Assembly: GCF_963662755.1 (NCBI RefSeq)
Contig: NZ_OY759725.1
Coordinates: 1,377,781-1,441,780, forward strand
Reading direction: 5' to 3'
Length of the DNA stretch: 64,000 bases
From: an uncultured Sulfurimonas sp.
Lineage (GTDB): Bacteria > Campylobacterota > Campylobacteria > Campylobacterales > Sulfurimonadaceae
The notes under the pieces were generated by a model that saw nothing but the letters and a program-made list of their open reading frames with translations, did not search any database and was not told the origin of the DNA. Below, one piece after another: positions 47,184-55,804 of the stretch; position 1 is the stretch's first letter, and the number at the start of each line of letters is the position of its first letter. The translations under genes and the position numbers were made by a program.

Positions 47184-47593
47184 AAATAATATCTTTGCTC
47201 ATTACACTTACAACACTTCTTTTTTCGCACAATCTTAACCATAACATCTCGCAAAAGCAAAGTATAGTTATCTCTTTTTCTTTTGCACAAGAGGATGATT
47301 TTTCATTTCAAAGCTATGAAGTTTATGCACCCAATAGTGAAATTCCATTTGCAGTTGGTAGAACAGATGCACTCTCAAGACTCTCTTTTTTGCCAAACAT
47401 CCAAGGAAAATGGAGGGTAAAAGCCTTTTCAGAAGATGGTCATGGAAAAGTTGTTGAGGTCGAAGTTGATGAGCAGATGCAAACAAAAGCAGATGCAAAT
47501 CACACTTACACATTTGAAAAAGCACTCATAGGAATTATGCTTCTTTTGGGAGTATTTGGATTAATTTATATAAAAAAAGGAAAGAAAAAATGA
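47180..47593 (+). CDS. NikL-like membrane-anchored ECF transporter component
   Basis: A 137-residue protein with signal-like N-terminus (MKIISLLITLTTLLFSHNLN). The NikL signature is EVYAPNSEIPFAVGRTDALS, then LSFLPNIQGKWRVKAFSEDG. A C-terminal span is present (ALIGIMLLLGVFGLIYIKKG). NikL is an auxiliary membrane component of NikKMLQO nickel transporters, possibly taking the place of NikN/CbiN. It overlaps the genes on each side by 4 bp. The conserved GRTD block makes the family call fairly safe; the metal is not fixed by it. Confidence 0.8.
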   Translation: MKIISLLITLTTLLFSHNLNHNISQKQSIVISFSFAQEDDFSFQSYEVYAPNSEIPFAVGRTDALSRLSFLPNIQGKWRVKAFSEDGHGKVVEVEVDEQMQTKADANHTYTFEKALIGIMLLLGVFGLIYIKKGKKK

Positions 47594-48576
47594 AAAAATT
47601 CAGTATAAAAAAACTTGGTCTGCTTGCGGCATTATCTACAAGCCTGTTTGCACACCATGGAGTTCCATCGATTAGTATAGCAGGAGTTGAAGGTCCTGGC
47701 GCACCGTTAGAGACAACTTCATCAGCTACACTTCCAGAGGGTTCATTGCTTGCGTATATGAAGTTAGATCATGCTGATTATAAGACATATACTTCGGCTA
47801 AAGATGGAGAGGGTGTAAGTAGTGATTATTTTATGTATGGTTTGGGTTATGGATTTAACTCTTATTTTAGTGCTTATATGTTTGTTCCTTACTATACAAA
47901 AACACAAGATGACGCTTTTACTACATCCGATTTTCACGATATCTCGTTTCAGTTTGTTTTAGGTATGAAATATGATGAGGGTTTAATGCTTACTCCAAAG
48001 AGTGAGAGTCTTGATGATATGCAAGATTGGCACTTTACAACTTCATTTAGTTTTACTCTTCCAACTGGAGAATCAGATGCTACAATGGCTGATGGCTCAC
48101 TAATAGACCCAGGTATGCAAACTGGTTTTGGAGAACCATCTTTTATGGTTGGAGTAAGTGCTACGAAGTGGTTTGGAAATGACTGGACACTTGTGGGAGA
48201 CCTCTCTTACAATACATTTTTGGAGCATACTTACAAAGATGGAACTAAAGTGCGTTTTGGAGATGAGATTCGCGTAAACAGTGCTCTTACTTATATGCTT
48301 TACTCAAATCCAGCTAAAAAACTTCGTCTTGACCTTAACATGGAAGCAAACTACTTAAACCTTGGGCGTGATATAGAAAACGGTAGTGGTGCGGTTGCAA
48401 CTGGTGGAGATATGGTCTACTTAACTCCAGGTGCAAGACTCTCTTACAAAACTACCTCAGTTGCAGTTGGTGTTAAAATTCCCTCGTGGACAAATCTAAA
48501 TGAAGAAGATTTACAACAAGGTGCAGAGGGTAAAGAAAATTATAGACTTCTTTTTACTTTTTCGGCTCTTTTTTAA
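47590..48576 (+). CDS. Outer-membrane beta-barrel protein embedded in the Ni/Co operon
   Basis: A 328-residue exported protein (signal peptide MKKFSIKKLGLLAALSTSLF, mature start HHGVPSISIAGVEG). It has about 12 strands such as YFMYGLGYGFNSYFSAYMFV and a C-terminal YRLLFTFSALF with terminal Phe. The His-His near the mature N-terminus could bind metal. There is no TonB box or plug. Its position between nikL-like and cbiM-like genes, with 4- and 9-bp junctions, suggests an outer-membrane channel for the same ion. I do not recognise a named family. Confidence 0.65.
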   Translation: MKKFSIKKLGLLAALSTSLFAHHGVPSISIAGVEGPGAPLETTSSATLPEGSLLAYMKLDHADYKTYTSAKDGEGVSSDYFMYGLGYGFNSYFSAYMFVPYYTKTQDDAFTTSDFHDISFQFVLGMKYDEGLMLTPKSESLDDMQDWHFTTSFSFTLPTGESDATMADGSLIDPGMQTGFGEPSFMVGVSATKWFGNDWTLVGDLSYNTFLEHTYKDGTKVRFGDEIRVNSALTYMLYSNPAKKLRLDLNMEANYLNLGRDIENGSGAVATGGDMVYLTPGARLSYKTTSVAVGVKIPSWTNLNEEDLQQGAEGKENYRLLFTFSALF

Positions 48577-48585
48577 GGTTTTATA

Positions 48586-49227
48586 GTGCATATTCCTGAT
48601 GGCTTTATATCACCGCAAACATACATACCAGCCATAGCCATCAGTGCATCTCTGCTAGCTTTAGCATATAAAAAAATAGAACTTGACGTAGAAAAAATCC
48701 CACTCATAGCGGGAGTTAGTGCCATCTCTTTTGTGATGATGCTCATAGCCATTCCCTTTCCAGGTGGAACGACTATGCATCTAAGTGGAGTTGCTATAAT
48801 TGCTCTGCTTTTTGGACCATGGATAGCTTTTAGTTCTATCTCTTTAGTCTTGCTTATTCAAGCACTTTTGTTTGGAGAGGGCGGTATAACTTCGTATCCT
48901 ATAAACATCATAGCTATGGCTTTTGTTGGTAGTTTCTCAGCTTATTACTCACATAAACTTTTGTCCTCTTTTTCAAAAAACAGTGCTATGTTTATGGCTG
49001 GTTGGGCAAGTATATTTTTCCCCTCTATCATCATAGCTCTTGTTCTTGGCATCCAACCTCTTATAGCATCTAGTGATGGAACTCCGCTTTACTTTCCTTT
49101 TGGACTTAGTGTTACTCTGCCTTCTGTAATCATTCCGCATATTTTTATAGGTATAGTTGAGGGTTTAGTTACACTTAGTAGTATAAAGTTTTTAAGAACT
49201 CAGTTTAGGAGTGTTTTTGATGAATGA
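48586..49227 (+). CDS. ECF transporter substrate-binding membrane component (CbiM/NikM)
   Basis: A 213-residue membrane protein starting MHIPDGFISPQTYIPAIAIS, where the N-terminal Met-His-Ile is the known square-planar metal-binding site of CbiM/NikM. The conserved FPGGTTMHLSGVAIIALLFG and FGEGGITSYPINIIAMAFVG segments follow, with about 6 spans. The start is GTG, with AAGG 8 nt upstream. CbiM (Co) and NikM (Ni) cannot be separated by eye. NikK/NikL neighbours favour nickel, while the surrounding cobamide genes favour cobalt. Confidence 0.88.
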   Translation: MHIPDGFISPQTYIPAIAISASLLALAYKKIELDVEKIPLIAGVSAISFVMMLIAIPFPGGTTMHLSGVAIIALLFGPWIAFSSISLVLLIQALLFGEGGITSYPINIIAMAFVGSFSAYYSHKLLSSFSKNSAMFMAGWASIFFPSIIIALVLGIQPLIASSDGTPLYFPFGLSVTLPSVIIPHIFIGIVEGLVTLSSIKFLRTQFRSVFDE

Positions 49228-49765
49228 TAGAGCTTGGTTGTTTGTTTATCTAGGTGCTGTAATGACCTTAGGCTTTGTTCACAATGAGTGGGTTATGCTT
49301 GGCTTTATAGTCGTAACAATGGCACTTGGAGGAAAAACAAGGTTTAAAATCTTCACAAAAGCACTTCTTGTTATAGCACTTTTTAATCTTAGCATCTCTC
49401 TATCTTACATCATTTATAGCTTTTTTGTAAGTGTAGATATTTTTGCTCTAGTTCTTATAAATCTTAGAGCTTTTGCGATTACGCTACTAACCTTTACTTT
49501 AGTTAGACGGATAAACCTGCATAAAGCACTAGAGTTTAGCAGAGTTTTAGCCATTTTATATGGTTTTACTTACGCACAAATTTTACTGCTTAAAAATATG
49601 CTCCATAGCTACTATGACGGACTTAAAAGTCGTGGAGCAAGACTAAGCTCAAGCATAACAAAAAAACAACTACAACCACTTTTAACAACTCTTTTTGGTA
49701 CAATGCTTCATAAATCAAACGAGCAAAGTATGGGACTGCGTTCAAGAGGACTGATAGATGATTGA
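49220..49765 (+). CDS. ECF transporter T component (CbiQ/NikQ)
   Basis: A 181-residue energy-coupling membrane protein. The start is ATG at 49220 (GGAG 9 nt upstream), overlapping the cbiM-like gene by 8 bp; a GTG at 49211 is possible. Shortened relative to typical CbiQ (about 225-260). It keeps the C-terminal coupling helices with the two Arg-Gly motifs, YYDGLKSRGARLSS and SMGLRSRGLID, that contact the ATPases. Confidence 0.85.
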   Translation: MNDRAWLFVYLGAVMTLGFVHNEWVMLGFIVVTMALGGKTRFKIFTKALLVIALFNLSISLSYIIYSFFVSVDIFALVLINLRAFAITLLTFTLVRRINLHKALEFSRVLAILYGFTYAQILLLKNMLHSYYDGLKSRGARLSSSITKKQLQPLLTTLFGTMLHKSNEQSMGLRSRGLIDD

Positions 49766-50540
49766 GTGTAAAAATCTCTCTTATAGTTACCAAGACTTTC
49801 AACTAAACGAGATTGAGGTCTTAAAAAACATAAATTTTAAAGTGCAAAAAGATGAAAAGGTGCTTCTGCTTGGCATCAATGGCTCAGGAAAATCTACACT
49901 TTTAAAACTTTTAAACGGACTGCTTTATGCAAAAAGTGGAGAGTTCTATTTTAAAGATAATCTTGTAAATAAAAAGTACTTAAAAGCAAACTCAAAAGAT
50001 TTTAGAAAGAGCATCTCACTTCAGATGCAAGACCCATCTTCTATGCTTTTTAACCCAAGCGTATATGATGAAATAGCCTTTGGACTAAAACATTTTGGAT
50101 TTGATAACATAGAAGATAGAGTGCATCACTACGCTAAAGAGTTTGATATAGAGAGCATCTTAAAATCAAGCCCACTCTCACTAAGCGGCGGACAAAAACA
50201 AAAAGTGCTTTTAGCATCTCTGCTTTGCACCGAACCAGAAGTTTTGCTACTAGATGAGCCAACAGCCCACCTTGACCCACCAACAACAGGCTGGCTTGTA
50301 GAGTTCCTAGACTCACTAAATGTTACAGCCATAGTATCTACTCACAACATCAGCTTAGGAAAAGAACTAGCACAAAGAGCCATAGTCATAGGCGCAAATC
50401 ACGAGATAATATATGATGGAAGGGTAGAAGCACTACTAGAAGACATGCCAACCCTCATAAAAGCTCAACTAGTTCATAAACACAAACATAACCACGAAGG
50501 TGTGGAACATAAGCACTATCATTTGCATAGTTGGGTGTAG
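49758..50540 (+). CDS. ECF transporter ATPase (CbiO/NikO)
   Basis: A 260-residue ABC ATPase. Walker A is LLLGINGSGKSTLLKLLNG, the Q-loop is LQMQDPSSMLF, the signature LSLSGGQKQKVLLASLL, Walker B LLLDEPTAHLD and the switch His STHNISLG. The C-terminal tail is very His-rich (HKHKHNHEGVEHKHYHLHSW) and could buffer or sense the metal in the cytoplasm. It overlaps the T component by 8 bp and ends the operon, converging on the CobD-type gene with a 12-bp gap. Confidence 0.92.
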   Translation: MIECKNLSYSYQDFQLNEIEVLKNINFKVQKDEKVLLLGINGSGKSTLLKLLNGLLYAKSGEFYFKDNLVNKKYLKANSKDFRKSISLQMQDPSSMLFNPSVYDEIAFGLKHFGFDNIEDRVHHYAKEFDIESILKSSPLSLSGGQKQKVLLASLLCTEPEVLLLDEPTAHLDPPTTGWLVEFLDSLNVTAIVSTHNISLGKELAQRAIVIGANHEIIYDGRVEALLEDMPTLIKAQLVHKHKHNHEGVEHKHYHLHSWV

Positions 50541-50552
50541 AGTAAAAACAGA

Positions 50553-51548
50553 CTAACTAAAACTTTTTAAAGCCTTGGTTAGTTTGTTATGAGCGTTAGA
50601 ATCTTTGACTGCGAAGCGTAGATGCTTGTTTGTCAAAAAGTCAAAACTTCCGCAGGTTCGCACTAGGATTTTATGTTGAAGTAGATGCTCAAATATCTTT
50701 TTTGATTTTTTTGATTTTACTAGAAAAAAGTTGGAGTCACTTTTGTAGATTTTTGAAAACAGTTTAGATTTTTTCAAACAACTAAAAAGTTCTTTTTTAT
50801 TTTTTCTGTGAAGCTTTCTGCTTTGCTCGTCAAACTTCCTGTTTTGAACTCTTTTTGTTAAAAACTCTGCATCAAAGGCGGAGAGGTTCCACATAGGTGT
50901 TTTTAGCTTAAAAATGTTGCTTTTTTTAGAGAAAATTGCACCTATTCGCACTCCACCGCAGGCATAGAACTTGGTAAACGATTGTATTATGTATAGTTTA
51001 TTATAATAATTGATTTGGTTTCTCCAAGATTTGAGGTTTTCAAACTCCAAAAACGATTCATCAAGAACGATTGTACACTTTTGTGCTCGCCAGATGCCAA
51101 AAAGCTTAGTCAAGTCATAGTGCGAAGCATCTGGAGTAGAAGGGTTTACAAAGACTACAACCGAGCCTTTTTGCGGTTTTGTGTAGAGATTTTTAAAGCG
51201 GTTTATTTTTACTATTTTGCTCTTGTTTTGTACTGCTTTTTCATACTCTCCGTAGAGCGGAGCGTAGAGGTAGATTTTTCTTTTTTCAAAAGTTTTAAAG
51301 AGCTCAAATATGGCAGAAGTCGCACCGTTGTAAAGAGCTATTTGAGATTTTTTTATGTCGTACTTTTTTGATATAGCTTTTTTCAAAGAGCCGTAATTTG
51401 TGTCTGGATATTTTACTAACATATCGTTTGTAGGGCTTATCTCTATGCTCGGATGATAGCTGTTTATGTTTGATGAGAAGTCGATTATTTCGCTTTCTTT
51501 GCATCCGATTTGTGAAGCGTATTTGTAAATATTTGCACCGTGTTTCAT
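50553..51548 (-). CDS. cobD: Threonine/serine-phosphate decarboxylase (Salmonella CobD type)
   Basis: A 331-residue class I/II aminotransferase-fold PLP enzyme. Landmarks are HGANIYKYASQIG and IIDFSSNINSY at the start, FVNPSTPDASHYDL, the Asp in TIVLDESFLEF and the PLP Lys in QSFTKFYACGGVRIGAIFSK. Such CobD proteins decarboxylate L-threonine phosphate (or serine phosphate in norcobamide makers such as Sulfurospirillum) to the aminopropanol/ethanolamine phosphate used by CbiB. Histidinol-phosphate aminotransferase is the main alternative, but operon context and the HGGN-like start favour CobD. It is the last gene of the long operon. Confidence 0.85.
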   Translation of the reverse strand: MKHGANIYKYASQIGCKESEIIDFSSNINSYHPSIEISPTNDMLVKYPDTNYGSLKKAISKKYDIKKSQIALYNGATSAIFELFKTFEKRKIYLYAPLYGEYEKAVQNKSKIVKINRFKNLYTKPQKGSVVVFVNPSTPDASHYDLTKLFGIWRAQKCTIVLDESFLEFENLKSWRNQINYYNKLYIIQSFTKFYACGGVRIGAIFSKKSNIFKLKTPMWNLSAFDAEFLTKRVQNRKFDEQSRKLHRKNKKELFSCLKKSKLFSKIYKSDSNFFLVKSKKSKKIFEHLLQHKILVRTCGSFDFLTNKHLRFAVKDSNAHNKLTKALKSFS

Positions 51549-52339
51549 AGTAACTCTTTTGCTTTTGTAGTGTTTTTGTACTCGTTGACTCTTTTTAGTG
51601 CAAAAAAGTTTGCCGCAAATCTCATCTTCTCTTTTACAAGTTCTTTGCTTAGTTTTTTAGGAGCTCTTTGGTTGTAGTTTTTCAAAAAAAGATTTATATA
51701 GTAGTCGTCTTTTTCTCTTGCATCAAAACCAACAAGAGCAACGGCGACATCATAAGCAAAAGTTCCACATGATGAGTCTATGAAGTCTATTACGCCGATT
51801 TTTTTGCCATTGAAAATAGTGTTGTCTTTAAAAATATCTCCATGAATAATAGCATCGTGATTATGAGTAAAATCTTTTAAAAATTCAAATTTTTTGTAGT
51901 AGCCAAAAAAATTCTCTTTTACATACCTTAGTGAGTCAGTTACTTCGTCTTCTATTATCATATTTGTAGTGCATTTTATTTTTGAAGTCTCTTTGTGCAT
52001 CTTAGCCATAAACCTAGCAAGTGCTTGGATGTGATGGCTTTTTACACTGAGTGGGTGTTTTCCTTTGAGTTTTTCATAAATGTACCAGCCATCATTGTTA
52101 TCAAGACATGTAGGAACATTTAGTCCTGCTGATTTTAATGCATCTAAGAGTTTTATGTCGAGTGCTATTTTATGCGGAATATCTCGCTCATATCTCTTTA
52201 AAATATAAGCCCTTGTTTTTGTGTGAACTATGTATGTTGTATCGATGATGCCAGATGTTGTTGGATGCATCTCTGTGAAGTTGTAAGATGGAAACAAAGA
52301 ATTCAGCTCACTTAGCGATATAACAGTTTTTACTCCCAT
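51545..52339 (-). CDS. APH/homoserine-kinase-like phosphotransferase, candidate L-threonine kinase
   Basis: A 264-residue protein-kinase-fold small-molecule kinase. The catalytic loop is HDAIIHGDIFKDNTIF (HGDxxxxN), the metal Asp is in IGVIDFIDSSCG, and the N-lobe has YILKRYERDIPHKIALDIKL. It resembles homoserine kinase type II (ThrB of pseudomonads) and aminoglycoside phosphotransferases. Overlap by 4 bp with the CobD-type gene and no PduX homologue nearby suggest it makes L-threonine (or serine/ethanolamine) phosphate for cobamide synthesis. That role is inference from context. Confidence 0.75.
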   Translation of the reverse strand: MGVKTVISLSELNSLFPSYNFTEMHPTTSGIIDTTYIVHTKTRAYILKRYERDIPHKIALDIKLLDALKSAGLNVPTCLDNNDGWYIYEKLKGKHPLSVKSHHIQALARFMAKMHKETSKIKCTTNMIIEDEVTDSLRYVKENFFGYYKKFEFLKDFTHNHDAIIHGDIFKDNTIFNGKKIGVIDFIDSSCGTFAYDVAVALVGFDAREKDDYYINLFLKNYNQRAPKKLSKELVKEKMRFAANFFALKRVNEYKNTTKAKELL

Positions 52340-52342
52340 CTT

Positions 52343-53311
52343 CTAAGCTCTTTTACTTCTACTAATAATCAAGTATATAAAAAATGGACCGCCGATGAGT
52401 GCCGTAACTATCCCAATGGGGAGCTCACTTTGAGTTTGAAGACCTCTTGTTATAGTGTCACAAAAAACTAAGAAAAATCCACCAAAAAGTGCTGTTTTAA
52501 TGATGCGGTTATTCACAGTTGTAGGATGAAGTTTTGCGACTATGTGAGGGACTATAAGCCCCACAAAACCAATAGGACCGCTGATGCTAACAAGTGTTCC
52601 TATTGCAAGAGATGAGATTATGAGAAGTATGAGAGTTGTTTTTTTTGTATTTACTCCGCGAAGAGTTGCACTCTCATCTGAGATGCCAAGGAGTTGAAGC
52701 TCGTAACGGTAGAGGTATATTGCCAAAAACAGTATAAAAGCGATGATGCTAACAGTTAAAGGATGCATCCAGCCGATAATGGAGAGTGAACCCATGGTAA
52801 AGCGAAGAAGCATATCGTTTTGCATCGTGTTGCCGAGGTAGAAGATGACCATAAGAGCGGAGGTGTAAAAGAGTGAGAGTGCAATACCTAAAAGTAGTAG
52901 CGATTCAAAGTGAGAGTGCTTTAAAAATTTTGCTAAGTATATAAGTAGCAAAACCGTCATCATAGCTCCCAAAAATCCAAAGACACTAACAGCTGCGATG
53001 CCAAACATAAGAGTTCCAAGACCTAGTTTTATGGCAACTCCCGCACCTAAAACCGCACCGCTAGAGATGCCAAGAGTGTAGGGTGTCATAAGTGCGTTTC
53101 TAAAGAGTGTTTGAAACAAAAGACCGCTAAGAGCCAAGACGCTTCCAGCTGAAAATGCAAACAAAACACGAGGAAGACGAAGCTCAAAAAATATGGAGTT
53201 TTGAAGCGTGTCTTGAGTAAAAACTTCACTTATATTTAAAGAGACTGCTCCGATAAAAGGAGATGCAAGAAGTACGACAAATAGTAAAAACCAAACTACA
53301 AACTTACTCAT
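52343..53311 (-). CDS. btuC: Corrinoid ABC transporter permease (BtuC, FecCD family)
   Basis: A 322-residue FecCD-type permease with about 10 spans. Landmarks are LRLPRVLFAFSAGSVLALSG, NALMTPYTLGISSGAVLGAG, GPIGFVGLIVPHIVAKL and FLVFCDTITRG. It could serve iron-siderophore uptake on sequence alone, but the operon with cobT, cobU, cobS and a BtuF-like protein indicates cobalamin or cobinamide. It overlaps the ATPase gene by 8 bp. Confidence 0.85.
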   Translation of the reverse strand: MSKFVVWFLLFVVLLASPFIGAVSLNISEVFTQDTLQNSIFFELRLPRVLFAFSAGSVLALSGLLFQTLFRNALMTPYTLGISSGAVLGAGVAIKLGLGTLMFGIAAVSVFGFLGAMMTVLLLIYLAKFLKHSHFESLLLLGIALSLFYTSALMVIFYLGNTMQNDMLLRFTMGSLSIIGWMHPLTVSIIAFILFLAIYLYRYELQLLGISDESATLRGVNTKKTTLILLIISSLAIGTLVSISGPIGFVGLIVPHIVAKLHPTTVNNRIIKTALFGGFFLVFCDTITRGLQTQSELPIGIVTALIGGPFFIYLIISRSKRA

Positions 53312-54035
53312 ACTTCACCGCCAAATCTTCAAACTCAACGTCATAAAGTTCTTGCAAAGTTTCTTTGTTAAAAAACTCCTCTTTTTTCTCAAAGTAAGTA
53401 GCATTTGAGTCTTTTATAAACAAAGTTGGAGAGTCTATAAAAGCTGCCAGATGTAAGTCGTGAGTGATAAGAATGACTTGATGATAATCTTTTAAACCCT
53501 TAATGTGTTGTGCGATTTTTTTAGCATTGTGCGGGTCGAGATTTGCTGTCGGTTCATCTAAGATGATGATTTTACTTTGAGCTGAGAGTGCAGATGCAAT
53601 GAGCACTAGTTGAGCCTCGCCTGAGCTTAGAGAGTTTAGAGTGTGTTTACTTAGATGTGAAATTTTTAAAAACTCTAAAGTGCTTTGAGCTATCTTTTTA
53701 TCTTTGTCTGAGTAGTCTAAAAAGTTCTTTTTATGGGCAAATCTTCCAAGAAGAACAAACTCTTCAACACTTATAAAAGCATCATAAACTTCAAGTTTTG
53801 CAGGTATGTATGAAATCAGTTTCGCACGCTCTTTTAGCGATATCTCTTTGATGTTTTTACCATCAATGCTGACACTTCCCTCATACTCCACAAGAGAGCA
53901 AAGTGCCTTTGCCAAAGTACTTTTTCCAGAACCATTTGCCCCCAAGATGCTTAGATGATTAGGAATATCTAAAGAGATGCCATGAAGTATGTTTTTGTCA
54001 TCATACTTTACACTTAGAGAATCTAGTTTAATCAT
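53304..54035 (-). CDS. btuD: Corrinoid ABC transporter ATPase (BtuD)
   Basis: A 243-residue ABC ATPase. Walker A is LGANGSGKSTLAKALCSL, the signature LSSGEAQLVLIASAL, Walker B IIILDEPTANLD and the switch His LITHDLHLA. Start at 54035 (MIKLDSLSVKYDD) is preferred to 54041 because GGA precedes it and it overlaps the cobC-like gene by 8 bp, a common coupling. It would drive uptake with the BtuC-like and BtuF-like proteins of the same operon. Confidence 0.88.
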   Translation of the reverse strand: MIKLDSLSVKYDDKNILHGISLDIPNHLSILGANGSGKSTLAKALCSLVEYEGSVSIDGKNIKEISLKERAKLISYIPAKLEVYDAFISVEEFVLLGRFAHKKNFLDYSDKDKKIAQSTLEFLKISHLSKHTLNSLSSGEAQLVLIASALSAQSKIIILDEPTANLDPHNAKKIAQHIKGLKDYHQVILITHDLHLAAFIDSPTLFIKDSNATYFEKKEEFFNKETLQELYDVEFEDLAVKYE

Positions 54036-54591
54036 AAACATCCAACTTTTTAGTTTTACTATTATACACTAGATGCGAAGAGTAAGGCACTGAGATGCCA
54101 AAAGCATCTTCGAGACTTATGCCCTCTAGTAAGTGTATAAATGTCTTGATAACTCCGCTGTGCGTTACTACTAAAATGTTAGTGGCATCTAGTGATGGGA
54201 GATACTTAAAAAAAAAGTTATTAACTCTTGATGTGAAAGCTTGGATGCTCTCTCCATCTAATGCATCTGTCCATTGTTCAAAGTTTATGTATTTGAGGTC
54301 GTCTTGTTTGCAAATTTCATCAAAGCTCAAGCCCTCATGTTTGCCCCAACTTTTCTCTCTTAGTTCTTTTGTGTAGATAACATCTTTTGAGTTTATAAAC
54401 TCTCTTAGAGTCTCTTTTGCACGTTTTAAATCTGAGCAAAAAATACTATCAAACTCAGATGCCTTAAAGTGTTTGCTTAGAGCTTTTGCATCTGCGTAAC
54501 CTTTGTCTGATAGCCCAATATCTATGTGACCGTTATAGCATCCGATATACTTTTCTTCGACTTCTGCGTGGCGAACAAGAGTTACTCTCAT
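54028..54591 (-). CDS. cobC: Alpha-ribazole phosphatase (CobC, histidine phosphatase family)
   Basis: A 187-residue histidine phosphatase. The phospho-His motif is in VTLVRHAEVEEKYIGCYNGH, with FCSDLKRAKETL, the acid ELREKSWGKHEGL and the second His in VVTHSGVIKTF. CobC removes the 5'-phosphate of alpha-ribazole (or cobamide 5'-phosphate) at the end of nucleotide-loop assembly. Its position directly after cobS, overlapping by 4 bp, supports this over a general phosphoglycerate mutase. Confidence 0.88.
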   Translation of the reverse strand: MRVTLVRHAEVEEKYIGCYNGHIDIGLSDKGYADAKALSKHFKASEFDSIFCSDLKRAKETLREFINSKDVIYTKELREKSWGKHEGLSFDEICKQDDLKYINFEQWTDALDGESIQAFTSRVNNFFFKYLPSLDATNILVVTHSGVIKTFIHLLEGISLEDAFGISVPYSSHLVYNSKTKKLDVYD

Positions 54592-55310
54592 ACAGCGATG
54601 CCAAGCAAGATAGCATTTAGTAAGATAAGCTCTGTCACTTCGATGCTAAAACCGTAGATATCACCTGTAAAACCGCCATATCTTTTTATGAAAAAAGACT
54701 TAATAACAAACAAAACAAAAAGAGTTAAAACAAATAAACCAAAGCTAGAGATGCTAAGAAGTCCTACATAAACAAAAGCCATAATAAGCTGAGATCTTGT
54801 TAGCTCCTCTTTTGCTAAAGTCCCCATACCGTTTTTAGAGATGTAAGGGAAAAAGTAAATCGCTAAAACAGCGTTAAAACGAGATAGCATCAAGACTAGA
54901 GGCAGAAGATAAAAAGCATCAAAAACAGCTAAAGATGAAGCTTTTAGTATCAAAAAAGTCACCGTAAATACCATGCCCATTCCGCCCGTGTTTGGGTCTT
55001 TCATAACTTCAATGGCACGCTCTTTAGAGACAAAAAGCCCATCTATGGTGTCGCTAAAACCATCTAGATGCAATGCCCCTGTGAGGATAACCCAAAGTGC
55101 GAAAATGATGATACCAAGGTGTAAGTCTGGTAAATGTCCATCTAAAAGTGAGTGAGTCGCCCATAAAATGAGACCAAGGATGAAACCAATAAGCGGATAA
55201 AATAAAACCGCATAACCGTTGATGCCTTTGTTAAAATCATGGACTTTGAAAAAAGGGATGCTTGTCATCATAGACATAGCTAAAGCGAAACCTTTAAAGA
55301 AGTTTTTCAT
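54588..55310 (-). CDS. cobS: Cobalamin synthase (adenosylcobinamide-GDP ribazoletransferase)
   Basis: A 240-residue membrane enzyme joining adenosylcobinamide-GDP with alpha-ribazole (phosphate). Landmarks are FALAMSMMTSIPFFKVHDF, LTGALHLDGFSDTIDGLFVS and MKDPNTGGMGMVFTVTFLIL with the Asp-rich active site, then KRYGGFTGDIYGFSIEVTEL. About 6-7 spans are visible and length is normal. It overlaps cobU and cobC by 4 bp each. Confidence 0.95.
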   Translation of the reverse strand: MKNFFKGFALAMSMMTSIPFFKVHDFNKGINGYAVLFYPLIGFILGLILWATHSLLDGHLPDLHLGIIIFALWVILTGALHLDGFSDTIDGLFVSKERAIEVMKDPNTGGMGMVFTVTFLILKASSLAVFDAFYLLPLVLMLSRFNAVLAIYFFPYISKNGMGTLAKEELTRSQLIMAFVYVGLLSISSFGLFVLTLFVLFVIKSFFIKRYGGFTGDIYGFSIEVTELILLNAILLGIAV

Positions 55311-55801
55311 TTTATTCTCGTTGAGATGCCGGCGATGGTGTGGTAGACTTCATCACTCTTTGAAGCAATGAGTTGAGATAGTTTTCCACTTGCATCTATA
55401 AAATCACGAGCAAGTTTATTATCAGGAATAACTCCGCATCCAACATCATTTAGAACAAAGACTACACTTTGTTCTAACTCTAAAATACGCTCAACTTCTT
55501 CAAGCATATCTTCAAGCGAAAAACCGTGATAGAACATATTGTTAATCCACATACTAACACACTCAACTAACACTGGGTTTTTGTTAGTTTTTATGGCATC
55601 GTAGATTTTAAGAGGTTCTTCAAGAGTTATAAAATCATCGCCTCTTGTAAATTTGTGAGCATCTATTCGCTCTTTCATACCAGCATCTATAAATTCTGTT
55701 GTTGCAAGATATGTAGGTTTTACATCAAAGTTTTTTAGGATGTAGTTTTGAGCATTGAGAGATTTACCGCTTTTGATGCCGCCAATAAATAGAGCTTTCA
55801 T
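55307..55801 (-). CDS. cobU: Adenosylcobinamide kinase/guanylyltransferase
   Basis: A 164-residue bifunctional enzyme that phosphorylates adenosylcobinamide and transfers GMP to it. The P-loop is FIGGIKSGKSLNAQNYIL, followed by YLATTEFIDAGMKERIDAHK with the GMP-accepting region, then LVECVSMWINNMFYH and VFVLNDVGCGVIPDNKLARD. The usual His of the RI..H motif is visible as RIDAHKFTRGDDF. It overlaps cobS by 4 bp and follows cobT by 3 bp. Confidence 0.95.
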   Translation of the reverse strand: MKALFIGGIKSGKSLNAQNYILKNFDVKPTYLATTEFIDAGMKERIDAHKFTRGDDFITLEEPLKIYDAIKTNKNPVLVECVSMWINNMFYHGFSLEDMLEEVERILELEQSVVFVLNDVGCGVIPDNKLARDFIDASGKLSQLIASKSDEVYHTIAGISTRIK

Positions 55802-55804
55802 TTT

